Source of the DNA: Erigeron canadensis
Taxonomy: Eukaryota > Streptophyta > Magnoliopsida > Asterales > Asteraceae
Reading direction: 5' to 3'
Length of the DNA: 64,000 nucleotides
Assembly (NCBI RefSeq): GCF_010389155.1
Contig: NC_057761.1
Span: 6,822,501 to 6,886,500, forward strand
The notes under the pieces are model-generated. The model was not told the DNA's origin. It made no database searches and saw nothing but the letters and a program-made list of their open reading frames with translations. The stretch's first letter is position 1, and every line of letters begins with the position of its first letter. The translations under genes were made by a program, and so were the position numbers. Below are positions 28,543-41,772 of the stretch, one piece after another.

Positions 28543-31500
28543 ATGAATTACGTTATTGATAAAACCCTCGAATTTTGTAGTATGGATTCGTCTCAAGATG
28601 AAGATGGATCGAGTCGGGATAGGAATAAGAGTGTGTTGAATGAAGAACTAAGTCGGGACTTCATTAGCGAGCAAATAGGGAAAGCATTAGAGAATTTCTC
28701 TCCGTTCATAGTCAAGAAGTTAAACGAGACCCTAGAAGGAGCGATGAGTGATATTATCGCCATCAAGATAAGGGAAGAAGTTGCCTCCGCGGTACAAGAA
28801 GAGTTTGATAAACGATTTCCAAAAGAAAAAGTACCGGAAACACAAGATGTTGAGGAACGGCTGAAGCCAAAGAATGAGAAGCCTTATGACCTTAAGAGCT
28901 TCACCATTGCTAACCCTCCCAAATAGAATAGGGATCGTGACCCGATTGTGAGCACAAGATGGATTAATGAGATTAAGGAAGCTTTTCGCATCACAAAAAC
29001 TCCTTCAGAAGACAAGACCTTGTATGGGTCGAGTATGTTGAGTGATTGGGCTAAGTTGTGGTGGGATGGCGAGTGAAAGGACTAGACTCGATAAACCGAA
29101 AACGCAAAACAATTTTTTTTTTTACACCCCACTGCGCCGCAGTGGGTTGAGCACTCCCCACTACGTCGCAGTGGAAAGTCTCAGCACCGAAAGGGAAAAA
29201 TGCCCCACTGCGCCGTAGTGGGTTTGACACACCCCCACTGCGCCGCAGTGGGAGAAAAACAAAACTTTTACGTGGGATTCCACTACGCCGCAATGGGCAA
29301 AACCACCCCCACTGCGCCGCAGTGAGCCACAGTTTAACAACCCTAAAACCATTCCAACACTTGATCAAACTTGTAACCAACAACAATATAGACACGTTTT
29401 AAACATATTTACAACATCAACTAGTTTCAAAACCCATGAACACCATCAATGGGCCATTTACCCATTTTGACGTTATTTTCGTCCAAAATGCAACTTCATA
29501 ATTTGCTAAAAACTTTACACCTGATCATTTACACAATTTTAACAAAAGTATGACCATCAAATCAAAATGTACCAAGAGCCATGAGGAGAGGGATTTCTAA
29601 GCCTCTAAACCAAAAGTTAGTCATTCATCCAAGAATGAACTAATACCTTCAAGTCTTGCAAAACCAACTTCAAGCTCTAATCAACCCTTTCAATTCAATC
29701 ACACTAGTTCCTTCTTCCGAAACTACCTATAAAAATGGTAAACAACTAAAACATAAGCAAAGACTTAGTGAATATACTTGCATACATTTATGAATACGAA
29801 GGATGGCAAGTGCAAAGACTTTCACATGTAACCTATGACACCGTCATGCCACATTTACATGCTCACCTTGCACACTATCAACACATATATGGATCCATAT
29901 AAGCTAAAAAAAATCATAACAATCATATCTATCGGGATTCTTAGGCCCCGAAGGTTCTTAGGCCTCATATCATATCAACTATCGGGATTCTTAGGCCCCG
30001 GAGGTTCTTAGGCCTCATAATCACAATGCCCCACATGGGCTTATGCCGCATCAATTACCACACATGGATAGATAAACTTCAACATGATGAGGTCAACACC
30101 ACACATGGACAAAAGGCTTTAACATGATGTGGTCAATTGATCCAACATATACATAAAGGTATGCAAATATACTCACCTCCTTCGTAACTTGGAAAATAAA
30201 GCTAAAACTATATTGCACAACAAGCTTCAACCTATGGTCATATCATAAAATGCATAAGCTTACATTCACAACTTGACTAGCTCAACCTAGCCATTCTCAA
30301 TCACTAGCCTTTTCTAAACCCAAAACCCAACCCATTTGTCATTGAGTTACTTCATCTTTAACATTAACATTAGGTAGTTTAACCTACCATTTTCCTCCAC
30401 ATTTCTATAACTAGTAAAAATTCATCTTTTCTCATCAACTAAAATTTTCACATGAACTTATCAGTTTCATAATCAAAAACATCACATAGCTCAATGACAA
30501 CTAGGTTAACTAAGGAATTGGAGAAAATTAACCATAATTCATTTTCTAGCAAAACCCCCCAATTTGGTTCATCCATGAACCCTAAAGATAAAAACTAAAT
30601 TAGGGGAATTCAATACCTCAACAAACAATAAGTTAATGCTAGACTTAAGTTGGAAATTCTTCTTCTTTTCTTTTCTCTAGAAATTTTGGCCACCACCACA
30701 AAACCCACAAACCCTAGCTTTTCAATTCTTGAATGGAGATTATTTGATGGTTATGATTATTATTATGATTTCTATTCTTGGATTGAAGGAATTAGTCTTT
30801 AATTTTGGAAGAAAAGAGAAGAAGATTGCATGAAGGGATGATGAATAACAAGAGTGGAAGTGTGAATAATGGAAAAGGAAAAATGGCTGGCACTTCTTAT
30901 GAGTGCCACGCCCCTTGTCTATTTTTGTAGGTATTTTTACCCGCTATCCATTAAAGTTCCAACTAAATTAACCCCATATCTAAAAATAAAATGCTAGGAA
31001 ATTAATTTAATGCCAAAACTATAAAAAGGGTTAATTTCTTTTACCTTAAAATCTTTGGGGTGTTATAGCGAAATAGTAAAGAGAGGAGAGGATGCGATGG
31101 TAAAGATGGAGTGGGCGGATTTTAAGGTGGCATTCTTCAAAGAATTTTGATCCGAAGCCGATGTGACTAGGCTTAGAAGCGAGTTCATGAATGATTCGCA
31201 AGGCACCTTGAATGTAAATGAATTTCAGGTACAATTTCTGGATAAAGCTCAATTTTATCCAGAATATTTGAAAGATGACAAGTTGTTGAAGGAGCATTTT
31301 TATCGAAAGCTTCGTAAGAGTATTCGAGAAAAGATTACCTTGCTTCAAATTGAATCGTTCACTCAATTGGTTGATGTGGCTAGGTGGCACGAGGTCGAAC
31401 AAGGCATGTCGGATGATGAATCCTCAAAAAGAAAGGCGGAACAAAGCAATTCCCCTAACAAGAAGTTTCGGCCAAGTGGAAGCCCGGGGGTAGTTCAAAT

Positions 31501-34500
31501 AGGAGAAACATTCCCATTTGCAATAATTGTGGGAAACATCATTCCGGTATTTGTCTTTCACCTTCCAAGAAAGGATGTTTCAATTGTGGCCAACCGGGTC
31601 ACATTAGTCGTAATTGTAAATTCTCCCCAAACAAGCCTACTGTGTGCTTTAAGTGCTTCAATGAAGGGCATATGAAGAGTGTCTGCCCATTATTGACGGA
31701 GGAAGAGAGGCAAGCTGAAGCAAGGAAGGCAAATGAGAGAAAGTTGGCGAAACAAGTGGGAAATCCTAGGGGAAGATCCTTTCAAATTTCGGTAGCTCAA
31801 GCTAAAGAATCCCCCAATGTTGTGTCAAGTACCTTTCTAGTTCATGACACCCCCACTAAGATTTTATTTGATTCCGGAGCAAATCGTTCCTTTGTTGCTA
31901 CTCGATTCACTAACTGCATTCCTTTACAATTATCTTTTCTTGAATCCCCTTTGTTGGTGGAAGTAGCGGGTGATCAAACATATGTGATTAAAAGTGTATA
32001 TTTAGGTTGTAGCTTAACCATAAATTGTGAAAATTTCAAAGCAAACCTTATTCCTATGGGTTTGGGAGAATTTGATGTGATTTTGGGTATGGATTGGCTT
32101 GGCCAACATAAGGCAAATATTTGTTGTACCAACAAGAGTGTTTATCTCAGGGCTCCTAACGGTAGGGATATGGTCATTTACGGTGAAAGAAATCAAGACT
32201 CATTACCTTTGTGCACCTATGCTCGAGCTCGCTGACTTATCTCTCGAGGTGCAAAGCTTTTCTGGCTCATGTTGTTGATTCTGATACGGGGTCTAAATCG
32301 ATATCTGAAATTCTTGTCGTAAACGAATTTGTTGATGTATTTCCTGATGACCTACCTGGTCTTCCTCCCGATAGGCAAATTGATTTTAAAATTGATCTCA
32401 TTCCGAGTGCTACACCTATTTCCAAGGCTCCTTATCGTCTCGCTCCAACTGAAATGCGAGAAATGATGGATCAACTCCAAGAACTACTTGATAAGGGTTT
32501 TATTCGCCCAAGTAGTTCACCATGGGGTGCTCCCGTCTTGTTTGTTAAGAAGAATGACGGTAGTTTACGGATGTGCATTGATTACCGTGAGCTCAATAAG
32601 GTTACTATCAAAAACAAGTATCATTTGCCTCGTATTGATGACCTTTTTGATCAACTCCAAAGAGCATCGTATTTCTCAAAGATTGATCTTCGATCGGGAT
32701 ATCATCAACTTAAAATTTGTGAAGAAGACATTATGAATTCATGGTCATGCCTTTTGGGTTGACAAATGCTCCTGCGGCCTTCATGGATCTTATGAATCGT
32801 GTATGTCGTCCTTTTCTTGATAAATCTGTTATCGTTTTCATTGACGACATTTTGATCTATTCAAAGTGTCCATCCGATCATGAGAAACATCTTTGTGAAG
32901 TTCTTGAAACCCTTCGCCGAGAGAAATTATATGCCAAGTTCTCGAAATGTGAATTCTGGTTGCAAGAAGTCCAATTTCTAGGTCATGTTGTCAATTAAGA
33001 CGGAATTAAAGTTGATCCAGCGAAAATAAGTGCAATCATGAAGTGGGAATCTCCCAAGTCCCCGACGAAAATTCGTAGCTTTCTTGGTTTGGTGGGTTAT
33101 TAACGTCGATTCATTCAAGATTTTTCTAAGTTGGCCTCACCTCTTACAAAATTGACTCAAAAGAGCGAGAAATTTGATTGGAAAAGTGAGCAAGGAGGTG
33201 CATTTCAAACTCTAAAAGAAAAGTTGAGCCAAGCGACTATTCTTACCTTGCCGGATAGGATTGAAGACTTCTCGGTATATTGTGACGCCTCGTTTAATGG
33301 TCTTGGATGTGTCCTTATGCACAAGGGGCGAGTTATCGCTTATGCATCAAGGCAACTAAAAACTCATGAGATGTCCTATCCTGTCCATGATTTGGAGCTT
33401 GCGGCAGTTGTTTTTGCATTGAAGATTTGGCGTCATTATTTGTACGGCGTTAAATTCTCCATTTATTCCGATCATAAGAGCCTTAAGTATTTCTTTGAGC
33501 AACGTGATCTTAATAATCGTCAGCGGAGGTGGTTAGACTTATTGAAAGATTATGATTGTGAAATCTTGTATCACTCCGGTAAGGCCAATGTGGTAGCCGA
33601 CGCCTTGAGTAGAAAGAGTTCTCATTTTACAATTCGTGTTTCACCTTTATGGGTAATGATTACAAATGACTTCTTAGAGCGAATAAAGGAAGCTCAAGAA
33701 GAAGCTTTGCAACGTGACCCTAAACGAGAGAGAATTAAAGGGCAAATGAAATATTTCTCTAAGGACTCTCGTGGTATCACGGTTCGGTGTGGAAGGATTT
33801 GGATTCCATTCTCGTGCACTTTGAAAGAAACTCTTCTTGATGAAGCACATAAATCCAAATATTCTATTCACCCCGGCGCAACGAAAATGTATCACGACTT
33901 GAAGGTTGATTATTGGTGGTTGGGCATGAAACGTGACATAGTCAAGTATGTGGAAAAGTGTTTGACTTGTTTACAAGTTAAGGCGGAACATCAAAAGTCA
34001 TACGGGAAGCTCCAACCGTTGGATATACCTCAATGGAAGTGGGAGCACTTGACTATGAACTTTATTACCAAACTTCCTAAAACACCCAAGAATCAATTTG
34101 ACTCTATTTGGGTGATTGTAGATCGATTAACGAAAAGTTCTTTGTTTTTACCCATTCGGGAGTCATCATTTTCTGAGGTGTTAGCCGATATTTATGTGAA
34201 AGGAGTTGTAGCTCGGCATGGCATACCCGTCTCTATTGTTTCGGATAGAGATACACGATTTACTTCCCATTTTCGGAGGAAGTTCCATGAAGATATGGGT
34301 ACTAAGTTACATTTTAGTACCGCCTATCACCCACAAACGGACGGTCAAAGTGAAAGAACCATCCAAACCTTAGAAGATATGTTACGTGCATGCATTATTG
34401 ATTTTGGAGGACCATGGGATGCATACTTTCCTTTGGCGGAATTTTCGTACAATAATAGCTACCATACTAGTATTAAGATGCCTCCGCACGAAATGATTTA

Positions 34501-35116
34501 TGGTAGAAGATGTCGAACTCCCATTTGTTGGGGAGAAGTGGGACAACGAGAATTAGGAGGAACCGATATTGTTCTTGAGACTACACAAAAGATAGATGAA
34601 ATTCGTGAAAGGCTTAAAGCGGCTCAAGATAGACAAAAGTCGTATGCCGATATTAGAAGAAGGCCCATTGAGTTTATGGTTGGTGATCGAGTTATGTTAA
34701 ATGTATCTCCATGGAAGGGTTTGTTACGATTTCTCAAACGTGGAAAGTTGAGTCCACGGTTCATTGGCCCGTTTCGGATTTTAGCCCAAGTTGGCAAAGT
34801 GGCATACCAATTGGAGTTACCTGAAGAGTTATCTCGTATTCATCACACTTTTCATGTATCTCAACTCCGGAAATGTCTTGTTGATGATGCAACGTGTGTT
34901 CCATTAAACGAAATTGAACTAGACAAGAAGTTAACTTATGTGGAGGAACCGGTCGCTATCATTGAAGAGGAGTTGAGAAGGATAAACAACAAGACGGTAC
35001 GAACTTTCAAGGTACAATGGAAGCATCAAAGGAGCTCGGAATATACTTGGGAAACCGAGCATGACATGTTAGTGTACTATCCATCTTTGCACATGGCATG
35101 GATCACGGGGACATGA
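28543..35116 (+). pseudogene. Element B gag-pol remnant, interrupted by solo LTR C
   Basis: Gag begins near 28543 and is cut at 29073 by solo LTR C, resuming at 31073. Zinc knuckles and protease (LFDSGANRSF) lie at about 31560-32100. RT spans about 32330-33000 with [14 protein letters not shown] as the catalytic YxDD-type box. RNase H ([16 protein letters not shown]), integrase ([29 protein letters not shown]) and a chromodomain-like tail ([20 protein letters not shown]) lie at 33131-35116. Defects: stops at 28924, 31150, 32996 and 33104; frameshifts near 31490 and 32230; and a loss of about 34 bp in RT near 32735. The element cannot make a full polyprotein. Confidence 0.9.
29074..31067 (-). 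repeat. Solo LTR C, same subfamily as element A, inserted in gag of element B
   Basis: 1994 bp, from TGAAAGGACTAGACTCGATA to GGGGTGTTATA (terminal CA mutated to TA). Flanks GCGAG (29069-29073) and GCGAA (31068-31072) are a 5-bp target duplication with one change. No internal domain is present, so this is a recombination-derived solo LTR. It holds six palindromes of the CACTGCGCCGCAGTG type (about 29127-29330) and a duplicated GGATTCTTAGGCCCCG block (about 29935-30020). Confidence 0.9.
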
Positions 35117-35138
35117 TCGATTCTAAGTGGGTGAGATT

Positions 35139-36921
35139 TGTAACACCCCAATGTTTTAAAGTAATAGAAAATTAACCCTTTATATAGTTTTGACATTAAA
35201 TTAAATTCCTTGTATTTTGTTTTGAGTTAAGGGGTTAATTTAGTTGGAACTCTAGTGGCTAGCGGGTATTATACCCATAAAATTAGTTATGGGACGTGGC
35301 TAGCAGGGAGAAAAGCCAGCCATCTAGTCTTATGACTCATATTTTCCCACTCACTCAATTCAACCTACTTCTCCACTCTTCTTGAATCTTCAATCCAACT
35401 TCAACCCATGCAATTGAAACTTCAAAACTCAAATTAAAGAATTTTAATCCTCGAACAATAACAATAATCATCTCCAGTTGTATTAGAAATTGAAATCGAG
35501 GGTTTGAGTGGAGGTGGTGGTGGCCAAAATTTTTAGGAAGAAAAGGGGAAAAATTGTGATTTAAAAACCCTAATCCTTTGTCTTTCACTTTTGAGGTATT
35601 AATTTCCATAACCCTAGTTTTATTTGTTATTGAAAATTAGGGTTCTTAATCTTAGAATTTAGGGGTTTTTGTTATTTGAGATTTCCAAGTAAAACCCTAA
35701 TAAATTTGATTGAGAAATGGATAGTTTGATTTAAAGGGAATGTTGATAATGAAAATCTCTCATAGTAAGAACCTCATATTTTGTGGTGTTTGGCTAGTAA
35801 TTATGAAATAAAGTTCTATTATGAGAACTTGGAATTGTGGGAAAAGTTTTGAGTAGCCAAACACCATAATGTTAGAATTGATGAATGCAAATAGATGTTT
35901 ATAAGGAAGTTGAGTCATGGAACTCATAGATGTTTATGTGTTGATTTATGTATAGGTGTTGAAGACTAATTTGTTGAGCTTGTTAGCCTTATAGTGTCAA
36001 GTAGCCAAGTTGAGGTAAGTGTATATGCATATAATCATGTTCTTGTTAATAGAGGTCATAGGTGGGTAAATTCCTATGACCCATTTGTTTGTTAATGGTA
36101 AGAACTAGTAGGTGGATAAATTTCTACTAGACGACCTAGTAGGTGGGTAAATTCCTACTAGCCAAATTGTCCATGGCCATGTTGAAAATGATTGTGTGAT
36201 GTTTGTTATGAATGCAATGGCTAGCTTGCTAGGCTTTATGTGGTGCTTGATGCACATAGTTACGGTAACATGATTATGATTATATGTTTATGCATTCACT
36301 AAGCGTTGCTTATATTTTAGTTGTTTAACTCTTTTATTGGAGTTGGTAGTAGCAAGGGCAAGGAAGTGAACGAGTGAAGTTCAAGTTGGAGGTTTTAGCC
36401 ATCTCAAGGGTTGGCAATTTGGGTAAATTGGGTAAAAAATCTCTTTTGTACATCTTGGCTCTTGATACAAATCTTTTTGGTTAAATTATGTTTTGGTAAA
36501 TGCTGAAAAACGGTGGTTGTGGTGAAATGTAAGTTTTTTAAAGAATGTATGAACAATTTGTTAATTATCCAAGTTGGGTAATTGACCCACTTGTTGGACA
36601 AGGAAGTTGTAAATTATGTTTAGATGGTAAATTTTCTTGAAATGGTGTTTTATATGTCTTGAAGGCTATGGTTTAATTTCTGGAAGATTTGGAAGTGAAA
36701 TGATATTTTGGATGAATCTATTATGAGTCAAAGTGCAGGAAAAGTTGGTTTTGATTAAAAATTTTCCGTGTAGAAACTTCCCACTGCGCCACAGTGAGGC
36801 TATTAGTCATTCTGGTACGTGGACTTCCACTGCGCCGCAGTGGGTGTGTTTTACCTCACTGTGCCGTAGTGGGGTCCTGAAAAAAAATTTAGTTTTTGAT
36901 TAAATGAGTTTGGTCGTTACA
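35139..36921 (+). repeat. 3' LTR of gypsy element B
   Basis: Starts TGTAACACCCCAATGTTTTA after a degenerate polypurine tract (AAGTGGGTGAGATT, 35125-35138) and ends TTTGGTCGTTACA. It keeps two TGGGTAAATTCCTA hairpin units plus one degraded unit (about 36055-36160), and three GC-rich palindromes (about 36780-36875). Confidence 0.9.
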
Positions 36922-36926
36922 GCGGT

Positions 36927-38840
36927 GCTAAACTTGAGCTTAGTGCCCATATCATCATGAAATTTTCGCCAAAAGTGAGAAGTGAAATGAGTGTCTCTAT
37001 AGGAAACAATGGAGATGGGAACTCCATGTCTTGCCACTACTTCTTTTACATAGATCTTCGCCAATACATCGGATGAAGATGCCTCACGAATTGGAAGAAA
37101 TAAGGCACTCTTGGTTAATGTATCAACTATCACCCAAATTGTATCAAATTGATTTCTAGGCGTTTTGGGCAACTTGGTGACAAAATATATGGTAATATCT
37201 TCCCACTTCCATTTGGGAATTTTCAATGGTTGCATCATACCATAAGGCTTTTGATGCTTCGCCTTCACTTGTGCACAAGTCAAACACTTCTCGACATACT
37301 TCACCACATCATGCTTCATTCCGGGCCACCAATACTCTACTTTTAAGTCATGATACATCTTTGTAGCACCGAGGTGAATGGAGTACTTGGATTTGTGAGC
37401 CTCATCGAGTAGAACTTGCTTCAACTCACAAGAGAATGGAATCCAAATCCTTCCAAAATGTACGGTAAGGCCACGAGAGTCCTTAGTAAAATATTGAATT
37501 TGACCTTGTATTCTTGCCTTCTTAAGGTCTCGTTGCAAAGCCCTCTCTTGAGCTTCTCTAATTTGGTCAAAGAAGTCATTGGTGATCAAAACCCATAGGG
37601 GAGAAACAACTAGGGAATGATGACAACTCTTCCGAATCAAGGCATCCGCCACAACATTAGCCTTCCCGGGATGATACAAGATCTTGCAATCGTAATCTTT
37701 CAAAAGATCTAACCATCTTCTTTGACGATTGTTGAGATCTCTTCGCTCAAAGAAGTACTTGAGGCTTTTATGATCGGAATATATAGTAAACTTGACTCCG
37801 TAAAGGTAATGGTACCAAATCTTTAAAGCAAAGACCACCGCCGCTAGCTCCAAATCATGTGTAGGATACCGTTTTTCATGCTCTTTTAATTGCCTTGAAG
37901 CATGGGCAATGACTTTACCCCGTTGCATAAGAACACAACCTAGGCCATTAGATGATGCATCACAATACACCACCATATCTTCAAGACCATCGGGTAAATC
38001 AAGAACCGGTGCTTGACTTAGCCTTTCTCGAAGTTTTTGGAAAGCCATCTCTTGCTCGCTTTTCCATTCAAACTTGACATTCTTTAGAGTCAACTTGGTC
38101 AATGGGGAAGCTATTTTAGAAAAGTCTTGGATGAAACGACGGTAATACCCCACTAGACCAAGAAAACTTATAATCTCCGACGGATTCTTAGGTTGCTCTT
38201 ACTTCATCACCGCATTAATCTTAGTCGGATCCACCATAATTCCTTCACTATTAACAACGTGACCGAGAAATTGCACTTCTCTTAACCAAAACTCACATTT
38301 GGAGAATTTGGCGTAAAGTTTCTCTCTACGTAAAGTTTCCAACACCTCCCTTAAATGAACTTCATGATCGGATGAACTTTTAGAATAAATGAGGATATCA
38401 TCAATAAATACGATCACTGACTTACCAAGCATAGGGCGGCAAACACGGTTCATAAGGTCCATGAAAGCCGCGGGAGCGTTTGTGAGACCAAAAGGCATGA
38501 CAACAAACTCAAAATGACCATAACGAGTCCGAAAGGCGGTTTTAGGAATATCTTCATCACGTACTTTGAGTTGATGGTAACCCGATCGAAGATCTATTTT
38601 AGAGAAATATGAAGCTCCTTGAAGTTGATCGAATAAATCGTCGATTCTAGGCAAAGGATACTTGTTCTTTATGGTGACTTTGTTGAGCTCGCGATAGTCG
38701 ATACACATACGCATACTTCCATCTTTCTTCTTGACAAAAAGTACCGGTGCACCCCTAGAAGAGTTACTAGGTCGAATAAAACCCTTGTCAAGTAATTCTT
38801 GTAATTGCTTCATCATCTCTTGCATTTCCGTTGGAGCCAA
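36927..38840 (-). pseudogene. Element A pol: RT, RNase H and integrase N-terminal part
   Basis: RT (38840-38199) has [40 protein letters not shown] and the catalytic [14 protein letters not shown] stop at 38199 separates it from RNase H ([29 protein letters not shown]) and the integrase zinc-binding and core regions ([22 protein letters not shown]). The frame ends at the joint with element B at 36926. It belongs with 25684-26476. Confidence 0.9.
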
Positions 38841-40499
38841 CCGGTAAGGAGCTTTAGCAATGGGGTTAGCCCCCGGAATGAGATCAATTGAAAACTCAAC
38901 TTGCCATTCGGGAGGAATACCCGGAAAGCCTTCGGGAATAACACCGGCGAATTCATTAACAATAGGAATGTCTTCAAATATATCGCCTTTTCATCACACA
39001 CGATTTTGGCGTTACAAGAGCTCAACCAATCCATACCCAAAATTATATCAAACTCCCCCATGGGGAACGGAATTAAATTAGCTTGAAAGAGTTCCGAAAA
39101 AATCTTGATTTCACAACCTCTATACACATCCTTCACTAACTCCATTCTACCATTACCAACCTCAACTTGTAAAGTATTATCTAGACTTGACTTAGATACA
39201 GGAATAACATGACTTACTCTAGTTGCAACAAAAGATCTATTCGCCCCCGAATCAAAGAGAATTCGCATAGGCACATTATACACAAGAAATGTACCTGTAA
39301 CAACGTCATCCGTATTCCTAGCCTGCTCCACTATGAGTTGAAAGGATCTTCCTCGCTGATTCCCATGAGCTTGGGCATTCTTCCTTTCCGCCTCCCTCCT
39401 CCTTTCTTCGAGTCTTTCTTCTTCAGTCAACTTAGGCCATGAACTTCTCATATGACCCTCCTCGAAACACTTGAAACATATGACCGGTTTTTGAGACCTT
39501 GACTTGCACTTTCGGCTTGTGTGCCCCGGTTTTCCGCAAGTAAAACAACCCTTCTCCGATGCCTTGCACACACCCGAGTGATTTCTCTTGCATTGACGGC
39601 AAAAGGGGATGTTTCTTCTATGTGAGTTGTTACCGGAATTACCCTCTTGTCTGAACCGTTTATTCGGGGAGTTGGTGTCCTCATGCTTCCTTTTTAAATC
39701 ACCTTCCTCCACTCTTGCTTGTTCGATTTCATGATCTCTAGCCACATCCGCTAACATGGAAAAAGACTCCATTTGGCGTAGGCTTATCTTCTCCCTCAAG
39801 TTTTTCTTCAACTTCAAATAAAATTGCTCTTTTAGCAATTGGTCATTTTCAAGGAATTCCGGACAAAATTGAGCCTTGTCCAAGAATTGAGCTTGGAATT
39901 CATTCAAGCTCATATTGCCTTGACAGTCGTTTAGAAACTCACTTCTCAACTTGGTCACTTCAGCTTCTGACCTAAACTCTTTGAAGAACATGGTTTTAAA
40001 CTCGGGCCATTCAACATTATCCAAGGCCTCCTTCTTAATTGTCAACAATCCGTCCCACCATCTCTTCTCACTGTTTCTAAGCATACCCACCGCAAATACA
40101 ACTTTCAAATGTGAGGGGCATTGGCTAGTACGGAAAGCCCCTTCAATTTCCGATATCCATCTTGTACAAACGATGGGATCACGGTCACCGTGGTACTCCG
40201 GTGGGTGGCATACCTCAAAGTCTCAGAAAGTGAACTTTTTCTTATAAACTCTTTCTCCGGTTACCTCCACTTCCTTCTCTTCCTCATTCTTCTTGCCTTT
40301 ATCTTTGGCATCTCTTTTCTCAAAATCCCGTTGCACATTGACCGCAACCTTTTCTCTAATCATTTGAGCAATGTGATCGTTCATTGCCCTTTCCAACGTT
40401 TGATTTAACCTCTTGAGTAAAAGAGGGGTGTACTTTTCCAACGCTCTCCCTGTTTGATCGAAAATGCCATGCTATTCTCGGGAAAGAGGACTTCCTCAA
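38841..40499 (-). pseudogene. Element A gag and protease
   Basis: Gag starts truncated at 40499, with a stop at 40223. It then gives a capsid-type region (RNSEKRWWDGLLTIKKEALD), a first CCHC zinc knuckle (CFTCGKPGHTSRKC), a second degraded one (CFKCFEEGHMRSSW) and the aspartic protease site ILFDSGANRSF. A frameshift near 38983 separates it from RT. It is the gag-PR part of the same element as 36927-38840. Confidence 0.88.
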
Positions 40500-40948
40500 C
40501 AATACCTCAACAATAATAATCTAATTCAAGATTTTAATTTAGAAATTCTTTTTCCACCTTTTCTCTTTGAAATTCGGCCACCACCACCTTCCACCACAAC
40601 CCTAACTTTTAATTTGCTTGATAAAGATTGTTGATGGTGATTGTTATTGTAATTTCTAGCCTTGAACTTGAGGGATTAAGCTTTGATTTTTGAAAGAAAT
40701 AAGAATGAGATGCATGAAAATGGTGGAGAGATAGAGAGTGGAAGAGTGAGTCACAAAGAAAAGATGGCTGACACTCCATGGGCTTGCCACGCCCTCTTCT
40801 AATTTTGGGGGTATTTTTAACCACTATCCGCTAAAGTTCCAACTAAATTAACCCCATATCTAAAAATAAAATATTAGGAAATTAATTTAATATCAAAACT
40901 ATAAAAAGAGGTTAATTTTTTTTACCTTAAAATCTTTAGGGTGTTACA
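40500..40948 (-). repeat. Truncated 5' LTR of gypsy element A
   Basis: Matches 25213-25661 of the 3' LTR (shared AATACCTCAACAATAATAA through GGGTGTTACA). About 1.4 kb of LTR on its gag side is missing; the deletion junction is at 40499/40500. Confidence 0.88.
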
Positions 40949-41772
40949 CTGTAGTTCTTGCATAATAAACCTCATTTTATTAGTTAATAATGTTTTCAAG
41001 CTACAATTATTTATACTTTGAATTTTTATTCAAAGAGTAGTAAAATATTAATATAGAAAATTCATGCTCTTCAAAACATAACTCTAGTTATGTAATTATT
41101 GATTCAATCCAAAAGAGGAAACCTTTAAGTTTCTTATTGCATAACGACAATTATGATTCACGTTAATGAATAACGAAAAAAACAATTAGTTATGAAACCT
41201 TGAAGTTTCTTATGCATAACGGTAGTTATGATTCACCTTAGTGAATAACGAAAAAATCAATTAGTGATAAAACCTTGAAGTTTCTTTTGTATACGAAAAA
41301 ACAATTAGTTCTTTTTATTGCATAACTAATGTTATGAAAAATATAAATTGCTTAAAGCAATCTTAATAATTGAAGAACTATAAGTTCTTTAAACATAATT
41401 ATAAACATGATAACATATATATTATAGACATTGAATGATGATATAGAAAAGGGGAAAAAAAAAAAAGAGACAAGAACAGTGTTTATAAAAGTAATGTACC
41501 ATCAAACGTTATCTCTTTTCATGTTTAATTAATATGAATTTAAAGTAGAGGTAAAAATCTGGTTAAGTTATATCTAAAAAACAAAACTTGGTTTAATTAA
41601 TTAATAAAAATAAATAGTTTGAAAGAATCATGAAAAGTTGTCAACATATGTTTTAAATTAAATCATGAGAAGAGTTGTCTGACAAGAAGAAGAAAAAAAA
41701 TGATACCTTCAAAGTATACTTCGTCCGAAAGTTTTATTATTATTAGGGTTTAGAGGTAATCGTGATAAGGTA
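40949..41772 (-). other. Leader of the copia host element
   Basis: AT-rich non-coding DNA between element A and the copia 5' LTR. It contains three diverged tandem units of about 60-70 bp, each with AAACCTT-AAGTTTCTT and GCATAACG-like words (41120-41290). No ORF. Confidence 0.5.

Larger units (their letters stand above)
26482..36921 (+). mobile_element. Ty3/gypsy element B, complete from LTR to LTR, inserted in element A
   Basis: 5' LTR 26482-28263, primer site 28268-28280, gag-pol remnant 28543-35116, 3' LTR 35139-36921. The target duplication GCGGT is perfect at 26477-26481 and 36922-36926, and it interrupts integrase of element A. Solo LTR C (29074-31067) lies inside gag. Without C the element is about 8.4 kb. 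The two LTRs are near equal in length (1782 and 1783 bp) and closely similar but not identical. Confidence 0.93.
23820..40948 (-). mobile_element. Ty3/gypsy element A (chromovirus-like), split by element B
   Basis: The 3' LTR is 23820-25661, the polypurine tract 25662-25680, the pol C-terminal part 25684-26476, then element B intervenes (26482-36921), followed by the rest of gag-pol (36922-40499) and a truncated 5' LTR (40500-40948). Outer flanks are ATGTA on the left (23815-23819) and CTGTA on the right (40949-40953), a 4-of-5 match to a target duplication. The junction at 40499/40500 has lost the 3' three-quarters of the 5' LTR, the primer site and the start of gag. Stops and a frameshift make it inactive. 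Confidence 0.88.

Noticed and set aside
29127..29330. Regularly spaced palindromes that look like a CRISPR array
   Set aside because: Units are palindromic, diverged and unevenly spaced within an LTR of a plant retroelement; no cas genes and the wrong kind of genome.
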